From Begonia masoniana (Eukaryota; Streptophyta; Magnoliopsida; Cucurbitales; Begoniaceae), in contig CM039509.1 in the NCBI GenBank assembly GCA_022432975.1, positions 8,463,075 to 8,527,074 of the forward strand: a DNA stretch of 64,000 bases, written 5' to 3'. This document shows, piece by piece, positions 37,903 to 49,287 of the stretch. Position 1 is the first letter of the stretch, and each line of letters begins with the position of its first letter. Position numbers and translations under genes: made by a program. A model generated the notes under the pieces. That model did not search any database. It saw only the letters and a program-made list of their open reading frames with translations, and was not told the DNA's origin.

Positions 37903-39945
37903 CTATTGAAAGAAAGCTACAAAATGTGTCCAAAAAGCTTGGCTAATCCAAGCGGGCACTTCACAGTTCGAATTGAAAAAAGCATCTATAAGTGCTGGAA
38001 GTGAGTGAATATCATAAGGGAGGGGAGGTTGATTTACCACTATGGCCTGGCAGGAAGCCGGAGGTGGAGAATGTTCTGTGTACACCACCATGTCCATACA
38101 TGGAGAAGGCTTGACAGATGAACCAGCAGGAGAGGCAACAGGAGGAGAGAATGCAAGTTCAGTCTCCTGAAGATCCAACGACATTAAGCGCACATCATCA
38201 GCAACTACAGGCCTGGAAAAAGGAAGAAACAAATCTTCAAAGCAGGCCTCTGGAACACTAACAGAGCTAGATGGTTCAGGTTCTGGTTCGGGATTCAGAT
38301 TGTCAATTGAGAATTTGAGTGACTCAAGTTCCCTGGCTACAATGCGCCTATCAGCATCCAGTTTCGAAGACAACAAACTATGACCGGTATCTAAATCTGT
38401 GCGTATGTCTTTTTGATTCTTGGCTAGCTTGGCATCTAGAGACTGTTCAATCCTACTTTCAATGGAACTGAGAGCTGTCTCAATGCGGTCAATAGAGGTC
38501 TTCAGCTCATTATACTGAGTCTCACTCAACGAGAATCTCCTCTGATAGGTTAGAGGAGTGGCAGGTGGTGCTAATGGAATTGGTGAGGAGGCGTGGACAT
38601 GTGGGGCGGGTAGGACTAGAGGAGCAGATTGGACAGGAGGAGGTGTTTGTAGTGGAGGAGGTGGTTGAACTGGTGGGGAAGCTGGAGAAGGAGCAGATAT
38701 AGCTTGGTGGACTGGAGATGGAGGAGACATAGTCTGTTGGACTGGAGAGGGAGGAGCTGGAGGAAGTAGAGCCGGCAAAGGAAATGCAGGTGGAGGAGAT
38801 GGAGGATTCTCTGGAAGGGGTAGGGGCACAGAGGAGGGAGTAGAGATTGCCTCTGAAATAAGTGCCCGTGAGAAAGGGGCTGGACGCCTTCGCACAATAG
38901 GAGATTGGAAGCTAGAAGCCTGAGATTGAGAAGGGGAATTATTAAATCCTGGTATCTCAGAGTCATCCCCTCCTTCAGCAGTGGACTCCTCTAGCAGGCT
39001 AAGTTTTCTCTTCCCCTTTCTGGCAACTGTTGCCTTAGCAGTATTTCCCTTAGGAGCATTCACAACAAGCTCCCATGTTCTTGTTCTCTTGATTTCCATT
39101 TTGTTCAAGGTGGTTTTGGAATAGAAACTTATGAGTTGAAGACGGAAGAGGTCTTCATCCTCTGGAAAGACAACCTCAAGATGCATAAAAATCTTCATGA
39201 GAAGCAGATTGTAAGGAAATGAGGTAGCCCTGGATGTCACAGCCTGAATCATCCTTCGAACCACAACATATCCAAGATTGAAGGGGGCCTTTTGGTACAG
39301 TGCAAACAGAACAAAAAGCTCCATTGCACTCACCTCATCATGGTGACCACCCTTAAGGACAGTATTGTACCCTATCATCTGATGAAATAACCTGACTCTT
39401 GCAATCAGGTGTTTGCCTTTAAGAGGATCAGGGGTATGGTTTGGGTCAAGAACTATAAGTTGTAGAAAACTGAGACCCTCAGAGGTACCAAAGAAGGGAG
39501 GCTCAGTGCCGGACGTATACTGATAAGTGCAGCTATCTAAATGGGAGCACTCCAGAAGGACATTAATATACTGGGGAGTAATCTCTATGTGCTTGTTATA
39601 CACATAGCTCTTAATAATGGATAAATCAGAGGTAAAACTCAAATTGGCGTAAAACATTCTGATGGCTTCCGGGTAATAGTACGATTCGACATCAAAAAGT
39701 CCTAATAACCCGAGATCCTTCAAGGGTTCTATAATGTCCATTCCGGCTAAGTCATCAAAGTAAATCCCACGACTGGGAATTAAAGATTTGTACCTATAGT
39801 CGTCATGGTACCTTAACTCAGCAGCCTTAGAGAGAAAGAAAAGAGATGGCCACTCTTTGGCACGAGGAATCTCTCGTGGAGGACGAGCTGATACTTTTGC
39901 CTTCTTCTTGGCAGGATTGGGAACTGCGACAGATGATGAAGCCAT
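37903..39945 (-). CDS. Envelope-position ORF of element E, 680 aa
   Basis: The ORF lies between the end of pol and the 3' LTR, as the envelope-like ORF does in Sireviruses such as SIRE1. The ATG at 39945 is chosen because it is in AACAATGGCT context; upstream codons are open but have no ATG. The N-terminus has a basic cluster (AKKKAKVS). About residues 50-250 (FYANLSFTSDLSIIKSYVYNKHIEI) resemble a domain found in many plant retrotransposon extra ORFs, annotated as putative plant transposon protein. Residues about 371-465 are strongly Pro-rich and 470-560 look like a coiled coil. I see no clear signal peptide or membrane segment, so 'envelope' describes position only. A nucleic-acid-binding or capsid-associated role is equally possible. 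It is uninterrupted although gag-pol beside it is broken. Confidence 0.75.
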   Translation of the reverse strand: MASSSVAVPNPAKKKAKVSARPPREIPRAKEWPSLFFLSKAAELRYHDDYRYKSLIPSRGIYFDDLAGMDIIEPLKDLGLLGLFDVESYYYPEAIRMFYANLSFTSDLSIIKSYVYNKHIEITPQYINVLLECSHLDSCTYQYTSGTEPPFFGTSEGLSFLQLIVLDPNHTPDPLKGKHLIARVRLFHQMIGYNTVLKGGHHDEVSAMELFVLFALYQKAPFNLGYVVVRRMIQAVTSRATSFPYNLLLMKIFMHLEVVFPEDEDLFRLQLISFYSKTTLNKMEIKRTRTWELVVNAPKGNTAKATVARKGKRKLSLLEESTAEGGDDSEIPGFNNSPSQSQASSFQSPIVRRRPAPFSRALISEAISTPSSVPLPLPENPPSPPPAFPLPALLPPAPPSPVQQTMSPPSPVHQAISAPSPASPPVQPPPPLQTPPPVQSAPLVLPAPHVHASSPIPLAPPATPLTYQRRFSLSETQYNELKTSIDRIETALSSIESRIEQSLDAKLAKNQKDIRTDLDTGHSLLSSKLDADRRIVARELESLKFSIDNLNPEPEPEPSSSVSVPEACFEDLFLPFSRPVVADDVRLMSLDLQETELAFSPPVASPAGSSVKPSPCMDMVVYTEHSPPPASCQAIVVNQPPLPYDIHSLPALIDAFFNSNCEVPAWISQAFWTHFVAFFQ

Positions 39946-40246
39946 TGTTGGGGATGAAAACCTAGAGAGAAACGAAAGAGGTTTTCTGAAAGAGCGCGAA
40001 ATGTGAAGCGTTTCTAAGAAGAGACAGAATTTAAAAAAAATAGGGGCATCGCCCGATGAGATGAAGGCACACGTGTAAAACCGAATAACCCGATGGGTCA
40101 CATGTGTCGGCAGATAAAGAATACATCATCCGATACCTTCCGATAGAAATGCATCTTCCGATGCCTATTAGATAACACTGCATCTACTGATACCTTCACA
40201 AAAAGAAATGCTCTAACACTCAGGAATCACCAACAGAGGAATAACC

Positions 40247-43200
40247 TTAGTTTTTCTCAACCCGAATGAGGCCTAATTTTATTCTAATATTATTGAATGT
40301 TTTTTCATCCAAGGGCTTGGTAAAGATGTCTGCTAGTTGGTCTACTGAATTAACAAATTCTAAGGATATATCACCTCTTTGAACATGATCACGGATGAAG
40401 TGATATCTTACATCAATATGTTTGGTTCTAGAGTGCTGGATAGGATTTTTGGAAATGTTAATTGCACTGGTGTTATCACACCGAATAGGAATCCTATCAT
40501 AGAAAAGATTATAGTCTTCTAGAGTTTGTTTCATTCAAAGCATTTGTGCACAGCAACTGACAGCAGCAATATATTCACTCTCAGCAGTTGACAATGCAAC
40601 AGAATTCTGTTTCTTAGAATACCAGGAAACTAAAGATTCACCAAGGAATTGACATATTCCACTGGTGCTTTTCCTATCTACTAGACTACCAGCATAGTCA
40701 GAATCTGAGTATCCAATCAGATCAAAAGAAGTGCCTTTAGGATACCATAAACCAAGATCATAAGTTCCACTTAGATATTTAAAAATCCTCTTGACAGCAT
40801 TTAAGTGGGATTCTTTAGGGGCAGCTTGGAATCTAGCACATAGACAGACACTAAAAAGTATATCTGGCCTACTGGCAGTCAGATATAACAAAGAACCAAT
40901 CATACCACGATATTTTTTAATATCAACACTAATTTCTTTTTCATCTTTATCCAATTTGGTTGTGGTACTCATGGGAGTTTTGGAAGACTTAGAAGATTCT
41001 AAACCAAATTTCTTAAAAAGTTCCTTAATGTACTTTTCTTGACAGAAAAAAATTTCATCAGGAGATTGACTGATCTGGAAGCCTAAGAAGAATTTTAACT
41101 CCCCCATCATACTCATTTCAAATTCACTTTGCATGAGGGAGGAAAACTCATTACACATGGTGACATTAGTTGATCCAAAAATAATGTCATCACCATAGAT
41201 TTGAACTAACAGAATGTCATTATCCTTTTGCATGGTAAATAGAGTTGAATCTGAATTTCCCTTTTTGAAATTTCTTTCCTCAAGAAAATTCTTCAATCTA
41301 TCGTACCAAGCTCTAGGAGTCTGCTTAAGACCATAAAGAGCTTTCTTAAGTCTATACACATGGTTAGGTTTAGCATAGTCTTCGAATCCTAAGAGCTGCT
41401 CTACATAGACTTCTTCTTGAATAAAACCATTTAAAAAAGCACTCTTTACATCCATTTGAAAGAGTGTGAAGTTTTTGTAGCAAGCATAAGCTAAGAGCAT
41501 CCTAATGGATTCTAATCGAGCTACAGGTGCAAAGGTTTCCTCAAAATCTATTCCTTCTTCTTGATTGTAACCTTTAGCAACTAGTCTAGCCTTATTTCTA
41601 ACAACAATCCCATTTTCATCTAATTTGTTCTTGTAAACCCATTTAGTTCCAATAATGGGATGATCCTTAGGCCGTGGAACAAGTTCTCATACCTTGCTCC
41701 TATCAAATTGATTTAGCTCCTCTTGCATAGCTAAAATCCAATTCTCATCATTCTCGGCCTCTTCAAACTTCTTAGGCTCTACTTGAGAGATAAATGTCAC
41801 ATTGGCACAGAGATTCCTAAGAGAGGACCTAGTCTTAACACCTAATGAAGGATCACCTAAGACTTCATCTATTGGATGGTTTCTTATATACTTCCAATCT
41901 CTTGGAAGAGCAGGATTTTCATCCTTGATAGGAACAATATCTAGAGAAGTAGAAGAGGGTTCTAAAGATTTTTCTACTTGACCAGGATCACTAGGCTTTT
42001 CTAAAGAAAGAGAATCCAGTTAATTTTTCAAAATGACATCCTCATCCACATTGATTGTGGGCTGAGGGGACTCATCAAAGTTGACATGAACTGATTCTTC
42101 TACCACTAGAGTTCTCCTATTGAATACTCTATATGTTTTACTGGAAAGAGAATAACCAAGAAAAATTCCAAGATCAGATTTGGAATCGAATTTTCCTAAG
42201 TTATCCTTAGTGTTGAGAATAAAGCATTTACTACCAAAGGCTCTAAAATACTTAACAGATGGAGATTTACCATACCAAAGCTCATATGGAGTTTTCTCAA
42301 GAATAGGTCTTATAGAGACCCGATTTAGCACATAACAAGCAGTAGCAACAGCTTCAGCTCAGAAATACTTAGGAAGGGAATTTTCATTTAGCATGGTTCG
42401 GGCAAGCTCTTGAAGAGACCTATTTTTCCTCTCAACAACACCATTTTGCTGAGGGGTTCTAGGAGAGGAGAAATTGTGCTCAATTCCATACTTGAGACAC
42501 AAGAGTTCAAATCTCTCATTTTCAAATTCTCCACCATGATCACTACGAATAGCAACAATGGGAGCTCCTTTTCATTTTGAACTCTTTTCCTAAAGCTAGA
42601 AAAGATATCAAAAGTCTCATCCTTAGACTTCAGAAAGAAAACCCAAGTAAATCTAGAGAAGTCATCTACAATAACAAAGGCATAAAATTTGTCTCCTAAG
42701 CTTGCTATATTGGAAGGACCGAAGAGGTCCATGTGAAGAAGTTGGAGAGGTTTTGAAGAAGAAATTGCATTATTCGATGCAAATGAACTTTTGATCTGCT
42801 TACCCATTTGGCAGGCTTCACAGACCTTATTCTTCTCAAAGGATATCTTAGGGATTCCTCTAACTAAATTCTCCTTAGTAATTTTAGCTAAGGTATCCAT
42901 CCCTACATGTCCTAATCTCCTATGCCAAATCCAATAATAATGGGAAGAATTAACAGCAAAACATTTTTCATCAACATGTTCAATAACATCCAAGTCAATA
43001 ATATAAACATTTTCTTTTCTATAGCCTTTGAACAATACGTTGTTATTTAAAATGTCTTTGATCACGCAAGCATTAGATTTAAATGTGACTTTATAACCTT
43101 TGTCACACAATTGACTTATGCTAAGCAGGTTATGTTTTAATCCTTCTACTAGCAAAACATTTTCAATAGTAGGATTAGAAGGGTTACCAATATTGCCGAT

Positions 43201-43365
43201 GCCAACAATCTTGCCCTTTTGGTTTCCACCAAAAGTAACACTGCCCTTCTTCTTGTTGACAATAGCAAACTTGGTTGAGTCTCCCGTCATATGCCTTGAA
43301 CAACCACTGTTAAGGTACCACAGATTTGTCCCGGGAGAACAGTCAACCTGCAAAACAGAGATCAA
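40247..43365 (-). pseudogene. Element E Pol: protease, integrase, RT, RNase H, broken
   Basis: The protease reads LWYLNSGCSRHMTG, where the catalytic Asp of DSG is replaced by Asn. Pre-integrase (WHRRLGHVG) and the integrase core (DLFGPSNIASLGDKFYAFVIVDDFSR) follow, with a frameshift near 42570. In-frame TGA codons occur at 42361, 41689 and 40537, each where the family has Trp. A TAA occurs near 42020. Reverse transcriptase runs from about 41690 to 40900 with [10 protein letters not shown] in place of the usual YVDD. RNase H has [14 protein letters not shown], and the end is DIFTKPLDEKTF. The pattern of Trp to TGA changes fits methylated-cytosine decay on the opposite strand. Confidence 0.88.
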
Positions 43366-44942
43366 GTAGTCTTCTTAGGTACCCAAACCTTTTGGGTCCT
43401 AGTGTTAGTCTTGGTTCCTTTAGGAACCCACTGTAATTTGCTACTTGTTTTATTACTGTTTGTTTTTAAAAGACATGTAAAGGATTTATGTCCTACTTCA
43501 TTACACGCATGGCAAACAGTAGATTTAACAAAGAAATTCTTATAAGATTTCTTTTTACTGAACCTGTCATATCCTAAGCCAGATTTATCAAATTGCATTC
43601 TCTGATCACTTAACAGCATGTTCAGTTGATTACTACTATAAGTGTATTTCTGAACAAAATTATTTAAAGTTTCATTTTTCCTTTTCAGTTCAGTGATCTC
43701 CTTTTCATGCAAATCCACTTCTTTAGCATGTTTTTCTAGTAAACCTGCATTTTCTCCTTTCAACAAGTTATATTTGTTCTTAAGAATACCAAATTGCTTA
43801 ACCAAGTCATTAAAAGCATCAATTAGTTCACCATCTTCATTATCACTTTCACTATCACTTAAAATATTGGCAGAAGAAGAACTAACCTTATCCTCATGTG
43901 CCATGAAGCATAGGTTGGCTACTTCCTCATCTTCTGAAGAAGAGGTGTCGCCTTCACTGTCATCCCAAGTGGCCTTCATAGCCTTCTTCTTAAATTTCTT
44001 GGGATATTTATTGGCCTGTGGACAATCTGCCTTCATGTGGCCAGGCTTGCCACACCCGAAACATGTGATTTCCTTCTCCTTTTGAGGTTTCTCGACCTTT
44101 GGAAATCTCCTTCCTTGCATCCTTTTTCACTGGAGGAATTTACTGAACCTCCTTGTAATGAGGGCTATATCATCATCATCTTCTTGTTCTTCTTCCTCAG
44201 ATAACTCTTGTTTACTGAAGGAAGCTTTCATAGCAATATCCTTCCTTTTATTGATCTCTTTTTCTTTGAGATCTTCATTCTCGTTTGACCTCATTGTGAT
44301 CTCATGTGTCATGAGAGATCCAATGAGCTCTTCAAGCTTTAGAGCTTTGAGATCCTTTGCTTCTTGTATGGCTGTTACCTTTGGTTGCCATGTTCTAGGT
44401 AGACATCTCAGAATTTTCCTTACCTGTTCTTCGCCTGAGTAAATCTTACCAAGAGCTTTAAGACCATTAGAGATGTTAGTAAATCGAGTAAACATAGAAC
44501 TAATGGTTTCTCATTTTTCCATAGAGAACAGTTCATATTCATGAACTAACATGCTCAATTTACTCTCTTTAACCTGATTTGTGCCTTCGTGTGTGATCTC
44601 TAATAAGCGCCAAATTTCTTGAGCACTCTCGCACCCTTGTACCCTATTAAATTCATCTCTATTTAGAGCACAGTACAGGGTGTTTACTGCCTTGGCATTA
44701 AGGCTCAGATTTCTCTTATCGGACTCAGATAATTCAGTAGAGTCCTTAGGGATACTTTTCTCATCTACAGTTTTCATGGCCTTAAAATGACCATTCTCTA
44801 TGATACACCAAGTCTCATAGTCTATGGCTTGAACGAATATTTTCATTCTAGCCTTCCAATAAACATAGTCACTACCATCAAAGAAAGGAGGTCTATTTGT
44901 AGCTTGACCTTCTATGTGTGTGAAGTTAGTGTTAATTGCCAT
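43362..44942 (-). pseudogene. Element E Gag, broken
   Basis: The start at 44942 gives RPPFFDGSDYVYWKARMKIF. In-frame TGA codons occur at 44513-44511 (after FSMEK) and 44129-44127 (after RRFSKFLQ). The frame continues with the zinc knuckle CFGCGKPGHMKADC (about 44060), an acidic stretch, a coiled-coil-like region and a second knuckle CHACNEVGHKSFTC (about 43510). It ends at 43362, where loss of one base separates it from the protease frame. Confidence 0.88.
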
Positions 44943-45014
44943 TGTAGATATATATATTTCACAGAGTGTTTAAGCCCAAACTTAGACAATGACTAACCTT
45001 GCTCTGATACCAAT

Positions 45015-46451
45015 TGTAGGATCGAGATTTGTCTAAGAGGGGGGTGAATTAGACCTTTTTAAAAAATTAAATTAAATATCTAAGTGATTTCTCTCTTGCC
45101 TTAAATTTCTAAGCTAACAGCGAACAGATAAGCAATAAAAGTAAATGAGAGAGAGAGAGAGAAATTCTAACACACGAGTTTTTACGTGGTTCGGCTCAAC
45201 CCAGCCTACATCCACGCTTCAAGGTTCACCCCTTGAAGATCCTTAACCTTCTCTTCAATAAGAATAAACAGATCGGAATTTCGGGCTCCGATCTACTGCC
45301 TTTTACAATTCTGGATTATTCTTCACGAGCGATAAACCACTGCTTTATACAGATTTTGAGTTTGTAATAATCAAAACAATCTAAACTCCCTCAAAGGTTA
45401 AATCTCAAGTTTAGGTTCGAGAGGAGTAGATGAAATACAGAGTATGAATATTTCGCAGATTAGGGCTCAAGAATAAAATTTACAAAAAAGTTGTGTCTTC
45501 GTGCTCTAACCTCGGCTTAAATACTCTGTCCTATTTTTCTTCACAGAATTGAACGCTTCTTTCTTCAAATGGAATGTTACCGTTGGAAAGCATCCGTACT
45601 AGATCAGGTAGCCGTTGTCGTCTGTAGTTGCAAATCGTCGTCGCCATTAAAGTTCTGGAGTTAATGCTGAAAACGACGTCACTGTAGCTTCGCGGCTATT
45701 TTGAATTCTGGCGGAAGATCATCGGTGGAAGCAGCTTTAAAATGCTATCGGCATGAGTATCTTCAAAACGCCATCGGTAGATGAAACATGATAAGTCATC
45801 GGCAGATGCAAGCTTTGAATTCCATCGGCAGATGCATGTTTTGAATTCCATCGGCAGATGCATACTTTGAATTCCATTGGCAGATGCATACTGAAAAACC
45901 ATCGGCTTGAAGACTCTATCGGCAGATGCAGCTTGAAGACTTCATCGGCAGATGCAACTTATAAAACGTCGGCAGATGCAACTTGAAATGCTATCGGCAG
46001 ATGTATATTGAAACATCGTCGGCAGATGCATCTTTCAAACTTCATCGGCAGAAGCATCTTTACATTCCATTGGCAGATGTGAGCATTGAATGCCAATGGT
46101 AGATGTGACTTGAACGCCATCAGTAGATGTCTTTATTTAAGTACTTTGTCGTTTAGCAATCGGTTTGAGTTGTCTTCAAATGCCATCGGCAGGAAGAACT
46201 AAAACGACAGATGTAATCGGCAGATGTAACTTTTGTTTACCAATTTTTCAGCCCTGTTAAACTATTTAGCCCTGTACACTTAACTCGATTCATTAGACAA
46301 CTAAAATACCTCTTTTAAGGGTATTTCTAAAAGATTAAGACCAAATGCATAATTCAATATTCTCATTTTATAAACATAATCAAATTACATACTTAACATT
46401 CAAATACATCATCAAAAACATATTTAGACTTAAACTCTATTTAAGTCAACA
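45015..46451 (-). repeat. 5' LTR of element E, short array
   Basis: This 1437-bp LTR is the partner of 35228-37546. It has only a few 26-bp units (about 45810-45885), plus diverged CATCGGCAGATG words as far as about 46220. Confidence 0.93.
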
Positions 46452-46532
46452 CAAACCAGGTTAAGGAGAGTAAATTAAGTATGCTTGTCCATGAGTATGA
46501 ACTTTTTTCAATGGAAAAGGATGAGTCAATTG
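46452..46532 (+). mobile_element. Fragment D, part 2: continuation of Sirevirus-type gag
   Basis: After the repeated CAAAC, the Gag reading of D resumes (KLSMLVHEYELFSMEKDES) exactly where E interrupted it. It joins Copia B sequence at about 46533 (CAAAAGGAGCTG). Confidence 0.82.
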
Positions 46533-48945
46533 CAAAAGGAGCTGTATTAATGAGAAATAATGTATCATGTAAGATTGCAGGAATTGGTACAGTGAGAATC
46601 AAAATGTATGACGGAGTAGTCAGGACACTTGGTGATGTGCGACACGTTCCCGAGCTGCAGAGGAATTTGATCTCGTTGAGTACTCTGGATATTAATGAGT
46701 ACAAGTACACCGGTGAAGGTAGAGTTTTGAAGATCAGTCGGGGTTCTCTTGTTATGATGAAAGGACAGAAAAAGTCTAGAAATCTGTATGTTCTGTAGGG
46801 TTCTACAGTTGTTGGGGATGTGGCTGTTAGTACTTCAATGCTAGATGAAGATCTCACCAGTTTATGGCATATGCGTCTGGGACACATGAGTGAGCATAGT
46901 TTGTTCAGAGAAGTTCAATTCTTTTTGCAAAATAGAAGGAATTTTGAGGCATCTAACAACCCGGGGACTCCACAACAGAATGGTGTAGCAGAGAGAATGA
47001 ATAGAACTTTGATGGAAAAGGTTCGGTGTATGCTCTCAAGTTCAGGTTTACCTAAGTCATTTTGGGCTGAAGCTACAGAAACTGCTTGTTACATTATAAA
47101 TCGTTCTCCAAGTACTGCTCTTAATAAGAAAACTGCTGAAGAAGTTTGGTCTGGTACTCCTGCTGATTATTCAGTTTTAAGAGTGTTCGGTTGCCCTGCA
47201 TGATGATATTGCTCAAGACAGCTCAGAAACACATGATGATATTGTTTCTCTACAGTCACCAGTATTGGCTTCTCCACAATATTGCATTACCAAAAATAGA
47301 CCGAGGAGGGAGATTAGACCTCCACTGAAATATGTGAAAGCAGATTTAGTTGCTTATGCTTTGAGTGTAGCTGAAAGCATTGATGCATGTGATTAACCAT
47401 CTACCTATTCAGATGCAGTAAGTTCAAAAGATTATGAAAAATGGATGATTGCTATGCAGGAGGAGATGGATTCTCTTCAGAAGAATGGCACGTGGAACTT
47501 AGCCGAGTTGCCTAAGAACAAGAAATCTGTTAATTGCAAATGGGTGTTCAAGAGAAAGGAAGGTACATCGGGTGTTGAAGAAGACAGGTACAAAGCACGT
47601 CTGGTTGCTAAGGGTTACAGTCAGATTCCAGGTGTAGACTTCACTGATGTGTTTTCTCCAGTTGTTAAGCATAGCTCGATTCGAGCTTTGTTTAGGTGTT
47701 GTGGCTATACACGACCTTGAGCTTGAGCAGTTGGATGTGAAAATTGCATTTTTACATGGAGAACTTGAGGAGGACATCTATATGCAACAACCTGAAGGTT
47801 TCAAAGTTCCTGAAAAGGAGACTTATGTTTGTTCGTTGAAAAAGTCTATCTATGGTCTAAAGCAATAGTCAAGACAGTGGTATAAGAGATTTGATTCATT
47901 CATGTCTGATCAAGGTTTCAGAAGGAGCAATTATGACAGTTGTGTTTACATGAAGAATGACAAGAATGGGTCAGTGATTTATCTGCTCTTATACGTAGAT
48001 GATATGTTGATAGCAGCTAAAGATATAAAAGATATAAAAAGGGTTAAAGTACAATCGAGTAATGAATTTGAGATGAAAGATTTGGGAGCCGCCAAAAGAA
48101 TTCTTGGTATGAAGATACAGAGAGATAAGAAAGCTGGTAAACTGTACCTAAGTCAAAAGGGGTATATTCAAAAGGTTCTCTGCAGGTTTAATATGAATAA
48201 ATCTAAGTCTGTTAGTATTCCATTAGCAGCTCATTTCAAACTTTCATCTACTTTATGTTCTCAGTCAGATGAAGAAGTTAATTATATGTCACGAGTTCCA
48301 TATTCTAGTGCAGTGGGATCGCTTATGTATGCTATGGTTTGCAGGCCTCCAGATTTATCTTATGCAGTAAGTATATACATGGAAAATCCAGGAAAGGAAC
48401 ATTGGAAAGCTATTCAGTGGATTCTTAGGTATCTGCGGGGGACTAGTGATGTATGTCTTCAATTTGGAAGAAATAGAGATCTGGTAATTGGATACGTTGA
48501 TTTTGACTATGCAGGAGATCTTGATAAAATGAGATCTTTCACAGGATATATTTTTACAATTGGAGGTTGTGCCATCAGTTGGAGAGCTACTTTACAAGAT
48601 ACTGTCGTGTTGTCTACTACAAAGGTAGAATATATGGTTATTACAGAAGCATGCAAGGAAGCCATATGATTGAAAGGTTTATTCAGTGAGCTCAATAAAG
48701 ATTTGCAGATTTTCACAGTATTTTGTGACAGTCAGAGTGTTATTTTTCTCACCAAAGATTAGATGTTTCATGAGAAGACGAAGCACATTGATGTTCGTTA
48801 TCATTTTGTTCGCGATATGATTGCTCGTGGTGATTTCGCAGTGAGTAAGATTAGTACTCATGATAACCCTGCTGATATGATGACCAAGATTTTGCCCACA
48901 TCTAAGTTCAAACTTTGTTTGAGTTTGGTTGGTATTAGTTGCTGA
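46533..48945 (+). pseudogene. Copia B protease to RNase H, right part, broken
   Basis: The segment starts with a second copy of the protease/pre-integrase segment (to about 46905). It then jumps to the integrase end (NPGTPQQNGVAERMNRT), so the integrase core is deleted here. Reverse transcriptase follows with a frameshift near 47690, a TAG after SIYGLKQ (about 47866) and YVDD near 47995. RNase H carries GYVDFDYAGD and stops near 48667 and 48760. The end, [16 protein letters not shown], is typical of Tork/Tnt1-like elements. Confidence 0.85.
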
Positions 48946-49035
48946 TTTCGCCTTGAGAGATTTTTATGGTGGAGGAGCTTTGCTGGAGTTTTGGAGTATA
49001 TTTTTATGCAGTAGAATTCGTGTCAAGGTGGAGAT

Positions 49036-49282
49036 TGTTAGTTTCGGTGTGACCCGATTTCTGACTAGGCCAGGCCAGTTCGGCCCACGTTGTGAATCTC
49101 AATATGACTACGGTTTTATGTTATATATAAATATATACTTGCGTGGCAAAACTCATTGTACCTTAATTTTACATAGTGATATCTCCTCTACCCGTGGTTT
49201 TTTTCTTTCTAGGGTTTCCACGTAAATCTTGGTGTCCACTGTTTCTCGTTTTTTTTTTCGTTTTCAGTTCGGTTTTTCAACA
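49036..49282 (+). repeat. 3' LTR of Copia B
   Basis: This 247-bp partner of 24876-25124 is followed by the repeated target ATTAT at 49283-49287. Confidence 0.93.
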
Positions 49283-49287
49283 ATTAT

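Larger units (their letters stand above)
35228..46451 (-). mobile_element. Element E, Sirevirus-type Copia with envelope-position ORF
   Basis: LTRs at 35228-37546 and 45015-46451 share TGTAGGATCG...AAGTCAACA ends and are flanked by the 5-bp duplication CAAAC (35223-35227 and 46452-46456). The primer binding site (TTGGTATCAGAGC, minus) is beside the right LTR. The purine tract AAAAAGGGAAAG (minus) is beside the left one. Minus-strand order is gag, protease, integrase, reverse transcriptase/RNase H and then a third ORF, which is the Sirevirus arrangement. The two LTRs differ by 0.9 kb, almost all from a 26-bp tandem array, and by about 3% elsewhere. E lies within a Gag fragment of its own family. 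Confidence 0.93.
24876..49282 (+). mobile_element. Copia element B, 24.4 kb including nested insertions
   Basis: Matching LTRs at 24876-25124 and 49036-49282 run TGTTAGTTTCGG...TTTTTCAACA and are flanked by the 5-bp duplication ATTAT. B's own sequence is at 24876-25822, 33232-34795 and 46533-49282. The rest is element C, the Gag fragment D and element E. The primer binding site TTGATATCAGAGC follows the 5' LTR and a purine tract (AAGGTGGAGAT) precedes the 3' LTR. About 20 differences over 247 bp separate the LTRs by eye, so the insertion is old. The lineage is Tork/Tnt1-like. Confidence 0.92.

Noticed and set aside
38616..38966. 116-codon minus-strand frame inside the third ORF of E
   Set aside because: It is a shifted reading of the Pro-rich coding region, caused by its CT-rich codons.
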